Part shown: positions 53,327 to 62,790 of the stretch, piece by piece
How the letters are laid out: every line of letters begins with the position of its first letter
How positions within the stretch are numbered: position 1 is the first letter of the stretch
Origin: Planctomycetota bacterium
GTDB lineage: Bacteria; Planctomycetota; GCA-2746535
Direction: 5' to 3'
Assembly: GCA_002746535.1 (NCBI GenBank)
Contig: NVWA01000023.1
Span: 1 to 64,000 of the forward strand
Length of the DNA: 64,000 nucleotides
Program-made: the position numbers and the translations under genes
Notes under the pieces: model-generated
What the model saw: the letters and a program-made list of their open reading frames with translations, nothing else
The model's database searches: none
Told to the model about the DNA's origin: nothing

Positions 53327-56300
53327 ATGACAATTGAATTGGGTTATGAGCCAAAGGATTTACTTAGAGAGTTAGATAGGCATTATATTTGTGCGAGTGA
53401 AGACGATATTCTTGAAATGCTAAACTTTATAGGTTTAAATTCATTGGAAGAGTTATATTCTCATATTTCTGATGATATTAAATTTGGTGATAATTTTAAT
53501 TTCCCCGATGAGCTTTCTTATGATGAGTTAGCTGAAAAGGTTACGGAATTATCCAATAATAATATAGCAACGCTTTCCTTTGTTGGTGATGGATTACAAA
53601 ATTTTAAAGTACCGTCAATTACAAAAGATATTTTAAATATTCGTGGTCTAACGACGGCTTATACGCCTTATCAGCCTGAAAGATCTCAAGGCACATTAAT
53701 TACTCATTGGATTTATGCTTCGCTGTTATCGCAATTAACAGGTTTTGAAGCTGTTAATGCATCAATGTATGATAGATCCACAGCTTTGTTTGAAGCTTTA
53801 AATACGGCACTTCGAATAAAAAAGAAAACAAATACAGTCATTGTATTTGAGACAATATATCCCGGTGACAAAGAAGTTTTAATAACCCAATCGATAGAAA
53901 CAAAATTAAATATCGAATTCCTTGAATGTGATTGGAAAACTGGATGTGTAAATTTAGATGATTTGAAATTAAAAATAAGTGAATTGGGTGATTCTCTGGC
54001 TGCGGTTGCTTTCCCACAAATAAATCATTTTGGAATAATTGAAAATGTTGATGAAATTACAAATATCATTCATGAAAATAAATTATTAGCAATTGGTATT
54101 ATTGATCCATTATTATTAGCAAAAGGCGGATTAAAACCTCCTGTAGACTTTGGTGAAAAGGGGTGTGATATCTTTGTAGGTGAGGGTCAACATTTAGCAT
54201 TGCCACCTAGTTATGGCGGGCCAGGTTTAGGTGTATTTGGAATTAGATTTAATAAAGAAAATAAAAATGCTATTAGATCAACTGCTGGCCGATTTGTTGG
54301 AACGGCAAAAGATCTATTTGGGAAAACATCAAAAGTATTAGTGTTGTCTACAAGAGAACAACACATTAGGCGAGAAAAGGCAACATCGAATATATGCTCT
54401 AATCAAGCCTATATAGCAACATTGGCAGGCGCATCAATTTTAAGTCGTGGTGAAGAAGGTTTAGCCGATGCTATTCAAACAGCAATGAAAAATACAAAGA
54501 AAGCATTTGAAGGTTTGACCAGTATAAAAGGCGTTGAGCCTCTTTTTCCATCTGGAATATTTTTCAATGAATTCTCACTGAAGCTACCCATTGCTAGTAA
54601 AGAATTAATTTTAAAAGGCATTGATTCAAATATTGTTGTGGGTGTAGATATTTCATCTCGTTTTCCAAATGGTGGGAATTTATTATTAGTTTCTTGTTCT
54701 GATAAGCAGTCCATTGAAGAGATTGAAAATTTAATTGCGCTTTTCAAAAAAGTATTAAATAATTCCGCAACAGAAGGTTGTGTTGCTCCAGAAATTAAAT
54801 CGGAAATGCAGCGACTTGTTTCTCCAGAAATACTAAAAGTAGATGATGAAGAAATAGTCTCTTATTACAATAAATTAGGCGAATTAAATGCTTCTCCAGA
54901 TGATTCTTGTTACCCCTTAGGTTCTTGTACGATGAAATATAATCCGTACATAAATGATTATGCTGCGGGTTTAAAAGGATTTTTAGAAAATCATCCCGAA
55001 GATCCTGAAATGGTTTCACAAGGAAGTATGGAGATTTTATATAAAAATCAAGAATGGTTTAAAAATATTACTGGATTACCGGGGGTTACCATACAACCTT
55101 TGGCCGGGGCTCAAGGGGAACTTGTTGGTCTAAAAATGTTTCAAGCTTATCATAGAGATAGAGGTGATTTAAATAGAGATATTGTCTTAATTCCAAGTTC
55201 AGCACATGGTACCAATCCAGCAACAACAACTGTAGCCGGATATGAGACTAAAAAGATTGAAGGTATTCCTCATGGGATCATAACGATTGAGAGTGATCAA
55301 ACGGGGCAGATATCTATGAATCATTTAAATGAAATTTTAAATGATTATGGGGATAGAATAGCAGGCATTATGGTTACTAATCCCAATACTTGTGGGGTTA
55401 TGGAATCTAATTTTAAAGAATTTGCTAATAAAGTTCATGAAGTTGGTGGTTTAGTCTATATGGATGGGGCCAATATGAATGCAATTGCTGGTTGGCTAGA
55501 TCTTGAGAAAATGGGAGTAGATGCGGTCCACCAAAATTTACATAAAACCTGGTCAATTCCCCATGGTGGTGGAGGTCCTGGAGATGGTATTGTTGCTGTT
55601 AGTGAAAAACTCATCGACTTTTTACCAGGTAAAAATATTGAACAAAATAGTGACGGTTCTTTTAAATATATAACTCAAGAAAAATCAATAGGTAGTGTCC
55701 ACCGACATTTTGGAAATTTTGGTCATAAAGTTAGGTGTTATACTTATCTTGCTAGATTAGGTAAAGAGGGCATTAAAAAAATGTCTGCAGTTGCTGTTCT
55801 ATCAGCAAGATATTTACACAAAAAATTGTCAGCTGTATATCCAACATTACCGATGGGTGCTTCCGAATCTGTTAGAATGCATGAGTTTATTATTACATTA
55901 TCTGAAGAAACATTTTCAAAAATTGTCAATGCAGGGGTTCCTAAACCATTGATTATTTCAAGGGTTGGAAAATTGTTTTTAGACTTTGGTTTTCACGCTC
56001 CAACAGTAGCTTTCCCAGAAGCTTTTGGTTTGATGATTGAGCCTACAGAATCTTATACAAAAAAAGAATTGGATAGGTTTTGTGATACCGCTATATCAAT
56101 TCTTGAATTAATTGAAAAGAATCCAGAAGTTTTATTGACGGTGCCACATTTTACTCCTGTTGCTAGGATTGATGATGTTGCTGCAAATAAAGAGCTTTGT
56201 TTGCGAGAAAAATTAATATCACTGCCAGAACTTAACGAGAATGAGATTTCTACTTCAGAATTAAGATCGATGCCATTTGATAAAATTAAAGAACTTGTTT

Positions 56301-56329
56301 TGCAAAAGCATTTGACTAGAACCAAATAA
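53327..56329 (+). CDS. gcvP: Glycine dehydrogenase (decarboxylating), fusion of the two-subunit type
   Basis: 1000 residues. Residues ~1-460 match GcvPA (YTPYQPERSQGTL, ASMYDRSTALFEA, GEGQHLALPPSYGGPGLG), and residues ~490-1000 match GcvPB (CYPLGSCTMKYNPYIND, SSAHGTNPATT, then the pyridoxal lysine NLHKTWS, K740, and HGGGGPG). The PB-like opening SPEILKVDDEEIVSYYNKLGEL shows that this is a head-to-tail fusion of the Bacillus/Thermotoga-type pair, in place of the long E. coli-type protein. It decarboxylates glycine and loads the H protein. Confidence 0.92.
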   Translation: MTIELGYEPKDLLRELDRHYICASEDDILEMLNFIGLNSLEELYSHISDDIKFGDNFNFPDELSYDELAEKVTELSNNNIATLSFVGDGLQNFKVPSITKDILNIRGLTTAYTPYQPERSQGTLITHWIYASLLSQLTGFEAVNASMYDRSTALFEALNTALRIKKKTNTVIVFETIYPGDKEVLITQSIETKLNIEFLECDWKTGCVNLDDLKLKISELGDSLAAVAFPQINHFGIIENVDEITNIIHENKLLAIGIIDPLLLAKGGLKPPVDFGEKGCDIFVGEGQHLALPPSYGGPGLGVFGIRFNKENKNAIRSTAGRFVGTAKDLFGKTSKVLVLSTREQHIRREKATSNICSNQAYIATLAGASILSRGEEGLADAIQTAMKNTKKAFEGLTSIKGVEPLFPSGIFFNEFSLKLPIASKELILKGIDSNIVVGVDISSRFPNGGNLLLVSCSDKQSIEEIENLIALFKKVLNNSATEGCVAPEIKSEMQRLVSPEILKVDDEEIVSYYNKLGELNASPDDSCYPLGSCTMKYNPYINDYAAGLKGFLENHPEDPEMVSQGSMEILYKNQEWFKNITGLPGVTIQPLAGAQGELVGLKMFQAYHRDRGDLNRDIVLIPSSAHGTNPATTTVAGYETKKIEGIPHGIITIESDQTGQISMNHLNEILNDYGDRIAGIMVTNPNTCGVMESNFKEFANKVHEVGGLVYMDGANMNAIAGWLDLEKMGVDAVHQNLHKTWSIPHGGGGPGDGIVAVSEKLIDFLPGKNIEQNSDGSFKYITQEKSIGSVHRHFGNFGHKVRCYTYLARLGKEGIKKMSAVAVLSARYLHKKLSAVYPTLPMGASESVRMHEFIITLSEETFSKIVNAGVPKPLIISRVGKLFLDFGFHAPTVAFPEAFGLMIEPTESYTKKELDRFCDTAISILELIEKNPEVLLTVPHFTPVARIDDVAANKELCLREKLISLPELNENEISTSELRSMPFDKIKELVLQKHLTRTK

Positions 56330-56619
56330 TTTCATTATTTAGTGAGATCCTATCTTCCATAAATTATCAATAGATACAATTTATTTGAATTTTTATGTAA
56401 TAACTTAAATGAATTAATAATCGAATAAGATTATTTTTATTGTGTTAATCTGAAGCTTAACTGGGAATTTTGATAAAGAATTCATTATAAATTGTAAATA
56501 CATACTTAATTACTTAGAAAGTGTGTCATTTAATGAATTTTCTTGATAATTGATTGATTTGAACGTACATTAATATTAATAAGTGTAGTTATAAATTCGT
56601 TTCACAGAGAGAATCTTTC

Positions 56620-57906
56620 ATGTCATATATTAATAATAGATTATTAATTGTTGACGATAATCCTTCTATCCATGAAGATTTTCAAAAGGTGTTGGAGAAG
56701 TCTACGACACCAAAATCAGCCGAGCTCGACGAATTGTCCAAAGTCTTATTTGGTGAGGAAGAAGCTAAAGAAAAAAGCAAAAACATTGAGTATCGATTAG
56801 AATTTGCCTTGCAGGGAAAATTAGCCTTGGAAATGGTGATAAAATCAATTGAAGATGATGATCCCTATTCTCTTATTTTTATGGATGTTAGGATGCCACC
56901 TGGATGGGATGGTATTGAAACAGTTCAGCAAATCTGGTCTGTTGATTCAAGAGTACAAGTCGTTTTATGTACTGCTTATTCTGATTACAATTGGATAGAT
57001 ATTCGAAATAAATTAAAAAATGTACACAATCTTTTAATTTTGAAAAAGCCTTTTGAAGGAATTGAAGTTTTACAACTTGCTATTTCTTTAACATCAAGAT
57101 GGGGTATGGCTAGGCAGATTGAAATGAAATCCTCTGAACTTGAGGAATTAATTCAAAAAAGAACCGCAGATTTAACAAACAAAACTTTAGCTCTGTATGA
57201 TGCTGAAAAATTAACTTCCGTAGGTGTTCTAGCTGGTGGAGTTGCTCATGAGTTTAATAATATAAATGCATCTATTTTGGGTTATGCTGAAATTATTTTA
57301 ATGGCAAAATCTAATAAGAGCGATTCGGAACATTATTTAAAAAGAATAAAATCCGCTGCATTAAAAGGAAAGCATATTACAAATAATTTGCTGATGTTTG
57401 CTGGAATGGGAAACTTTGAAAAGCAAGATTATGCAATTAGTAAGATAGTGGTTAATGTGCTCGAAATTTTACAACAAGATATTGAGAAATATTCCGTAAG
57501 TATCTCAAAAGATTTGAAACAGGTGCCTGATATAGTCATGGACCCAAGTATGGTTACCCAGGTAGTATTGCATTTAGTAGAAAACGCAATAGATTCAATG
57601 ATAGAAATGGAAAAGAAAGAAGTTTACATAAAGCTTTTCAGTGATCGAGAATGGGTTTATTTATCAATTGAAGATTGTGGGTCAGGAATATCAAAAGAAT
57701 TGATGAAATCTATTTTTGATCCGTTTTTTACAACTAAAGGTCCGAATACAGCTGTACCAGGTCCGAAATCGCTTACTTCTGGAACTGGCCTTGGTTTAAG
57801 TGTTAGTCAGGCAATTTTAGCCAATCATAATGGCGATATTCAAGTTTATAGTGATGAAGGTAAAGGGACTACTTTTACTGTAAAACTACCAAATGCACAA
57901 AAATAA
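56620..57906 (+). CDS. Response-regulator/histidine-kinase hybrid (REC first)
   Basis: 428 residues. The N-terminal receiver opens LLIVDDNPSIHEDF and is interrupted by a ~40-residue acidic insertion (SAELDELSKVLFGEEEAKEKSK) before the acceptor Asp in IFMDVRMPPGWDG; Lys is in LKKPFEG. A coiled linker (SSELEELIQKRTADLTNK) leads to H box GGVAHEFNNINASI, N box LVENAIDSMI, G1 EDCGSGI and G2 GTGLGLSV. The family of receivers with DDNPxIHEDF plus the insertion is seen in phosphorelay hybrids. It is cytoplasmic, ending in front of a bidirectional terminator. Confidence 0.88.
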   Translation: MSYINNRLLIVDDNPSIHEDFQKVLEKSTTPKSAELDELSKVLFGEEEAKEKSKNIEYRLEFALQGKLALEMVIKSIEDDDPYSLIFMDVRMPPGWDGIETVQQIWSVDSRVQVVLCTAYSDYNWIDIRNKLKNVHNLLILKKPFEGIEVLQLAISLTSRWGMARQIEMKSSELEELIQKRTADLTNKTLALYDAEKLTSVGVLAGGVAHEFNNINASILGYAEIILMAKSNKSDSEHYLKRIKSAALKGKHITNNLLMFAGMGNFEKQDYAISKIVVNVLEILQQDIEKYSVSISKDLKQVPDIVMDPSMVTQVVLHLVENAIDSMIEMEKKEVYIKLFSDREWVYLSIEDCGSGISKELMKSIFDPFFTTKGPNTAVPGPKSLTSGTGLGLSVSQAILANHNGDIQVYSDEGKGTTFTVKLPNAQK

Positions 57907-57919
57907 TGAATAAATGGTT

Positions 57920-57948
57920 GAAGAGGTCTAAAGGTTTTAAACCTCTTC
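57920..57948. terminator. Bidirectional terminator between hybrid kinase and secreted-protein gene
   Basis: GAAGAGGT (57920-57927) pairs with ACCTCTTC (57941-57948), with a 13-base loop. On the plus strand it is followed by CGTAATATTTGAAATTT, and on the minus strand by AACCATTTATTCATTATTTTT. The two genes converge here. Confidence 0.65.
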
Positions 57949-57963
57949 CGTAATATTTGAAAT

Positions 57964-59571
57964 TTAAGGTTGAGCTGGTCCTCCATTGCCTCCTCGATTA
58001 ACATTTGGTCTTGCGGCCATTTGACTCATCCATATTTCAATTCCTTTTGCAACCATCGTGCCTATTGATTTGAAATCCATATACACCGAGTTTGATAATG
58101 TTTTGGAAAGTTTTGTAGAAATTCTGAATGGCTTTATATTTAAAGCTCTTATATCTTTTACCGTTATTGGTATTGCTCCTCCCATTGGAGTTTTTTTGAT
58201 CATCATTAACGTTTGCAAGGCATAGCCTTTTAAATTGAAATCTGTATAGGCGTGATAACCTGATTTGAAATGCTTCATGCTTTCTAGCTTATCAGATTCA
58301 GTAGGTGACGTATTTGACTTTAAATTCATTTCTTTTACAAGATCAATAGTTTCTGCCATGAATAGAAAATCACCTTTGATCCCGAAAAAGTAGCCATCGA
58401 TTCCAGGCATGCTGGAAATCATGTCAAAAGGACCCTGCATTTGCTCTTTTAATTTTTCTTTGTTAAATATATTCATTTTGTAAATGCTAACCCCATCTGT
58501 TGTTTCTTTTAATTCCAGTTTTAAATCCAAGCTACTTGTTAATGCTTTTGGAGCATTTTCCAATAAGACCTTAACTGCTGGACTTTTTATTAAATCGATT
58601 AATTTTTGAGTTAGTTTTATTGATCTAATTGCATCATAAATCTTCATGACTTGTTTAGTTTTAACTTTTTCGCCAATATTTATACTTGATGCTGCTTGCA
58701 ACGTTTTTGAAATATTTAAATTTTCAAGAACTAATGCATAAACTTGGTCGATTAACTTTTGATGTTCGGTAGTTAATCCCGGTACTTCCTTAATAATTTT
58801 CACGATGTCTTTCGTTATCGCTTTAAATTTAGTGTAATCGATAGTGATTGTTTGTCGCATATAGTTTCCTTTTCCAGCAATATGATAAATTGTATTACTG
58901 GTATTTCCTGATTGATCAAATGCTTCTTCAAGATGACTGCCCGGAGTTGGATTGAAAGTTGTATTTAAATTTAGCCCTAAATCTGTAAAACCAATAGTGG
59001 CTGTTAATGATTGAGCCTGTTTAAGAAGCTCTTTTGCTGCTGCGAAAGGAATAAGTTCTTGTGCTAATGCTGAAATATTTTTTATATCTAAATAGCCTTC
59101 TATATCTTCATTAGAAGTTAGTTGATCGACTTCTTTTTTAATTCCTTTGAATCTTTCTAAAAATGCCGCCTTGTTGCTAATGATCATGGTATTGCCTACT
59201 GTAGCTTTATTTGGAATCCCATTGATGATCATATTGTTAAAGACGGTATTGTCAGTTGTTTCAATAAAATAACCAATGCCTGGATCATCTTGAATTTTAT
59301 CAGCTGAATATAAAACAATGACAACCTTTACAGACTTGTCTAAAATGGGTTGAATCATAGCAATTTGTGCTTTAATTTGAGCCGAAGAACCTGGATAAAT
59401 AGTATCACTAACTTTAATAATTTTTTGTATAAATTTAGCAGGGTCTTTTAATATTGCATACCCAATTATTTTATTATTTGTTTGTGATAATTTTTTTAAT
59501 TTAGACTCATTTGAGAAAACTTGAGAACTAAACATACCCATAATTGTGATTAAAATAATCAGATTTTTCAT
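57964..59571 (-). CDS. Secreted protein, unrecognised
   Basis: 535 residues with a signal peptide (MKNLIILITIMGMFSSQVFS). The mature part has mixed alpha/beta blocks of ~100-150 residues: YAILKDPAKFIQKII..., VVIVLYSADKIQDDPGIGYFIETTD, then MSMPGIDGYFFGIKGDFLFMAETID. It resembles large 'DUF3352-like' periplasmic proteins, but the match is weak. The C-terminus is Gly/Pro/Asn rich (GGNGGPAQP). No catalytic residues. The gene ends at a shared terminator; its upstream side holds a hairpin belonging to the neighbour. Confidence 0.65.
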   Translation of the reverse strand: MKNLIILITIMGMFSSQVFSNESKLKKLSQTNNKIIGYAILKDPAKFIQKIIKVSDTIYPGSSAQIKAQIAMIQPILDKSVKVVIVLYSADKIQDDPGIGYFIETTDNTVFNNMIINGIPNKATVGNTMIISNKAAFLERFKGIKKEVDQLTSNEDIEGYLDIKNISALAQELIPFAAAKELLKQAQSLTATIGFTDLGLNLNTTFNPTPGSHLEEAFDQSGNTSNTIYHIAGKGNYMRQTITIDYTKFKAITKDIVKIIKEVPGLTTEHQKLIDQVYALVLENLNISKTLQAASSINIGEKVKTKQVMKIYDAIRSIKLTQKLIDLIKSPAVKVLLENAPKALTSSLDLKLELKETTDGVSIYKMNIFNKEKLKEQMQGPFDMISSMPGIDGYFFGIKGDFLFMAETIDLVKEMNLKSNTSPTESDKLESMKHFKSGYHAYTDFNLKGYALQTLMMIKKTPMGGAIPITVKDIRALNIKPFRISTKLSKTLSNSVYMDFKSIGTMVAKGIEIWMSQMAARPNVNRGGNGGPAQP

Positions 59572-59617
59572 TAATCTTCCTTTGCTTGCATTGTTAACTA
59601 AATGTTATAATAAGAAG

Positions 59618-59634
59618 GGCGATAGTTTATCGCC
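59618..59634 (-). terminator. Terminator-like hairpin after the radical SAM gene
   Basis: GGCGATA (59618-59624), loop GTT, TATCGCC (59628-59634). In the minus direction it is followed by CTTCTTATTATAAC, moderately T-rich. It lies 105 bases after the radical SAM stop and 47 bases before the start of the following minus-strand gene, separating the two transcripts. Confidence 0.55.
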
Positions 59635-59739
59635 AGTCGTATTATTTCATATTACAAGTTTTGGTTTTTTCTGTAATTGAGTTTTACCAAATAGCCATAT
59701 TTTCAAAATGAAAAGATCAACGAAAAAAGGCGAGCGCTG

Positions 59740-60537
59740 TTAATAGCATTGAGCTGATATGCCCATAGAGAGAACATTATTTTTTATATTTTCAAGTAAT
59801 TCAATAGGTACTTTTTTAACTTTGTCCGTGGGAGTGCTTCTATCAATGGAATATATTTGAACAAAATTTGGAGCCAATAATTTAATTAGCGAAAACCATT
59901 CAGTTAGATGATCTTCTTCAATATTTGATATCGCTCCTTGTATAAACATAGTTTGTATATTAAAGTTTTTTAACGTTTTTATTTGTAAAATTAAATCATC
60001 GAAAGACCCACTAATTGGACCGTTAATTTTTTTATAAATCTTTTGATTGGCGGCATCTAGCTTCACATTTACACTGTGTATTTTTGTCAAACATTTTTTT
60101 ATTTTATCATTATCAAGATGTAGCCCATTTGTTAATAAAACAAACTTCGCATCAGGGTAAAAGCAATCAACTATTTCTCTGATGTCATTAATGATATCAG
60201 GGAAATCTGGATGCATCGTCGGTTCTCCGTTTCCAGCCAAAGTGATGTGCTCAATACTAGGATTGTTGCTTGATTTATATTGTTGTAAACTAACGTTTAA
60301 TGCCTTTTTAATATTATCTCTAGTAGGAAATTCTAAAGTGTTTGAGAGGGTTTTGCTTTCTGGAATATCTGTCCAGCCACATTCACAATAGGGACAATTA
60401 AAGGAGCAAATTTTATTATTCGCAGGTAAGAGATTAATTCCTAATGAAACGCCAAACCTTCTTGATTTTACTGGGCCAAATAAAATATTTTTAATTAACC
60501 CATCAACTTTATCAATTTTTTGTATGTTATTATTCAT
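59740..60537 (-). CDS. Radical SAM protein (COG0731-like)
   Basis: 265 residues. The start FGPVKSRRFGVSLGINLLP followed by CSFNCPYC (C44, C48, C51; the CxxxCxxC that binds the 4Fe-4S cluster) is the pattern of a small radical SAM family often written GPVPSRRLGxSLG. GEPTMHPDF is the usual GE motif for SAM binding. The substrate is unknown; wyosine-related assignments in databases are unreliable for bacteria. The 5' end overlaps the aldo/keto reductase stop by eight bases. Confidence 0.8.
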   Translation of the reverse strand: MNNNIQKIDKVDGLIKNILFGPVKSRRFGVSLGINLLPANNKICSFNCPYCECGWTDIPESKTLSNTLEFPTRDNIKKALNVSLQQYKSSNNPSIEHITLAGNGEPTMHPDFPDIINDIREIVDCFYPDAKFVLLTNGLHLDNDKIKKCLTKIHSVNVKLDAANQKIYKKINGPISGSFDDLILQIKTLKNFNIQTMFIQGAISNIEEDHLTEWFSLIKLLAPNFVQIYSIDRSTPTDKVKKVPIELLENIKNNVLSMGISAQCY

Positions 60538-61531
60538 TCTCTTTTCTTAACCTTTTGGCATCTTCTTCCATAATAATTGATTTTCTGATAGCTAATATTT
60601 TATCAATTTCTTTTAAAGTATTTTCATCGAGATCTTTTTCTAATGCATTTACATTTTCTGTAAGTTGTTCTGGTGATGTTGCTCCTATTATGGGGGCAGC
60701 TACGGCATCTTTGCTGAATAACCATTGTAATGCTATATGACTTAGAGGTCGTTGTAGCTTATCAGCCAATAGATATAGTTCTTTTAAAGCATATTGATTA
60801 TATTCCTGTGATATGTCGTCCTTAAGTTTAGGATTATCAGAAAAAGCACGGCTGTTTTCTGGAATTATATTTTCTCTGTATTTATCCGTAAGTATCCCTT
60901 GGTTAAGTGGGCTATAAACAATCATGCCAATATTATTTTTTTTGCAGAAAGGTTGGACATTTGTTTCGACTGGATGTGTGAAAAACATATTGTATTTTGG
61001 TTGATTTGAAATTAAAAATTCCCAACCTTCTTGATGACATATATCCTTGGCTTCTGCCATGGTGGTTCCAGACCAATTAGAAACACCCCAATGCAAAATT
61101 TTTCCTTGTCGAATTAATTGATTGAAGGCTGATAACGTTTCTCTTAGTGGTACGGATTCATCTTCCGAGTGGGCTTGATATAAATCAATGTGATCAGCTT
61201 GTAGTCTGTTTAGCGATGCTTCACAAGCTTCGATGATATGTTTTTTACTTAATCCGCTTTCGGTTGGACTTCCCCCCATATTTCCGCGACATTTTGTGGC
61301 AACTACTATTTCACTTCTTTTATGTTCGGCCATAAATTTACCAACTACTTCTTCAGCTTGGCCAGCGTTATATACATTTGCCGTATCAAAAAAATTGATA
61401 CCTAATTCTAAGGCTTTGTTATGACATTCGATTGATCGTTTTTCTGCATTTTCGCCCACAGTTGTTCGCCATGAGCCATAAACTAACTTCGAAATTTTTA
61501 AACCCGATGTTCCTAAATTCAGATATTCCAT
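60530..61531 (-). CDS. Aldo/keto reductase (K-channel-beta / YghZ-like)
   Basis: 333 residues. Catalytic tetrad in its usual blocks: FFDTANVYNAGQAEE (Asp, Tyr), VVATKCRG (Lys) and DLYQAHSED (His), then SNWSG, VYSPLNQG and IIGATSPEQLTENV near the C-terminus (NADPH site). It is an NADPH-dependent carbonyl reductase of the AKR family nearest voltage-gated K+ channel beta subunits. Its product is unknown. It is first in a two-gene unit with the radical SAM gene. Confidence 0.88.
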   Translation of the reverse strand: MEYLNLGTSGLKISKLVYGSWRTTVGENAEKRSIECHNKALELGINFFDTANVYNAGQAEEVVGKFMAEHKRSEIVVATKCRGNMGGSPTESGLSKKHIIEACEASLNRLQADHIDLYQAHSEDESVPLRETLSAFNQLIRQGKILHWGVSNWSGTTMAEAKDICHQEGWEFLISNQPKYNMFFTHPVETNVQPFCKKNNIGMIVYSPLNQGILTDKYRENIIPENSRAFSDNPKLKDDISQEYNQYALKELYLLADKLQRPLSHIALQWLFSKDAVAAPIIGATSPEQLTENVNALEKDLDENTLKEIDKILAIRKSIIMEEDAKRLRKENE

Positions 61532-61581
61532 TTTATTACCTATTCTTTAATGTTGTCTTTTTAGCTATTACTAATGCCATT

Positions 61582-62118
61582 TTAATTGTTTTTAATAAAG
61601 GAACTAATTATATTTTTAGTAGATGAAAATGCTAATTTTTCTAAATCTATTGCTGCTGGCCTTATCCAATGAAATTCTTGATTTTCATCACTTAAAGTTA
61701 TGTTTAGGTCATTATCAAGTTTTGTATAAAAGACAATATCAACGGTTTGATAGGTCACGTTCTTATAAGGATACCTATTTGGTTTACTGACTAAATAGTC
61801 TAATTTGGCTATTGAGATATTCAGCTCTTCCATAATTTCTCGAATGATGGCTTCTTCAAGTGTTTCAAAAGGATCAACAAATCCACCCGGCAAATCTAAC
61901 ATACCTTTTTGAGGGTCTAGTGCTCTGGAAAGCAATAAGATTTCATTATTCCTGTTTTCAATAATGATGGCTACGGCTGCGGCAGGATTAAAATAAAATG
62001 TAAAGTTGCAATCTTGGCATATAAGAGTTTTTATTTCATCATTGCTAAGTTTATTTTGGCCACAATTAGGACAAAATTTAAAAGCTTCAATAGATGGGTG
62101 TTTATTTATTTGAGTCAT
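61582..62118 (-). CDS. NUDIX hydrolase with N-terminal zinc ribbon
   Basis: 178 residues. A zinc ribbon with four cysteines (C16, C19, C34, C37: FCPNCG, ICQDCN) precedes a Nudix domain whose box reads GGFVDPFE...REIMEELNI (79-101); the usual Gly near its end is Asn100. This layout is that of NudC/YfcD-like or 'ADP-ribose pyrophosphatase with zinc ribbon' proteins. The substrate is open. A 49-base spacer follows to the aldo/keto reductase gene. Confidence 0.85.
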   Translation of the reverse strand: MTQINKHPSIEAFKFCPNCGQNKLSNDEIKTLICQDCNFTFYFNPAAAVAIIIENRNNEILLLSRALDPQKGMLDLPGGFVDPFETLEEAIIREIMEELNISIAKLDYLVSKPNRYPYKNVTYQTVDIVFYTKLDNDLNITLSDENQEFHWIRPAAIDLEKLAFSSTKNIISSFIKNN

Positions 62119-62232
62119 AAGTTTTAACTAATATCTGAAATAATTTTTGGTAAAATATACAGTGATATTTAGCAATGCAAGGAGTTAATGAAACTCATGT
62201 CCAACGAGTTTAATAATTAATAGTGAGAATAT

Positions 62233-62790
62233 ATGTTTAGTAATTTGCAAAAGAAAATGGTTTGCTTTCCAATTGTTTTGGATCGTATTATGTGGGAAGG
62301 CAAGAACAAGCAAGATTTACAAGAAGAGCTTCAAAGTTTATTGAGTCATGCCAGTAAACCAAATAAAGAAACTTACCATGATTTTACAGAGACGAGTACT
62401 GACTTAGCCTCGTTGGCGAATGCTCTTTCCTATAATATTTTGGATGTTGTTTTTGGTGAACAGCAAGATCAAGAACTGATGAATTTATATATGATTCAAC
62501 TAACGAATAAAATGTTGGAATATTATAAATCGGAATCCTTGTTGGCTCGTGCAATTAAAGTTTGTAAAAAATTAACGGAAAGCATTTATCCGTCATTTCA
62601 ACTTACATGGTATAAAGCAATTATGTATGAAGTTAATCAAGAAATAGGTGATTTTCATTCTAAAAAACTTATTGACCGTGCAAAAATTATGCTTAATACT
62701 AAAGAATATAATCAACTAAACGATGTCCTTCAGAAAGCAATATCTATTAACCCTGGATGTATTGAAGAAGTAAATGCCTTATTTTCTTAA
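62233..62790 (+). CDS. Helical protein, unrecognised
   Basis: 185 residues, all helical with no signal peptide. The C-terminal part (RAKIMLNTKEYNQLNDVLQKAISINPGCIEEV) has TPR character. The gene starts at ATG with GTGAG upstream. The next gene begins 17 bases before its stop, so the two are co-translated. No function is visible. Confidence 0.65.
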   Translation: MFSNLQKKMVCFPIVLDRIMWEGKNKQDLQEELQSLLSHASKPNKETYHDFTETSTDLASLANALSYNILDVVFGEQQDQELMNLYMIQLTNKMLEYYKSESLLARAIKVCKKLTESIYPSFQLTWYKAIMYEVNQEIGDFHSKKLIDRAKIMLNTKEYNQLNDVLQKAISINPGCIEEVNALFS

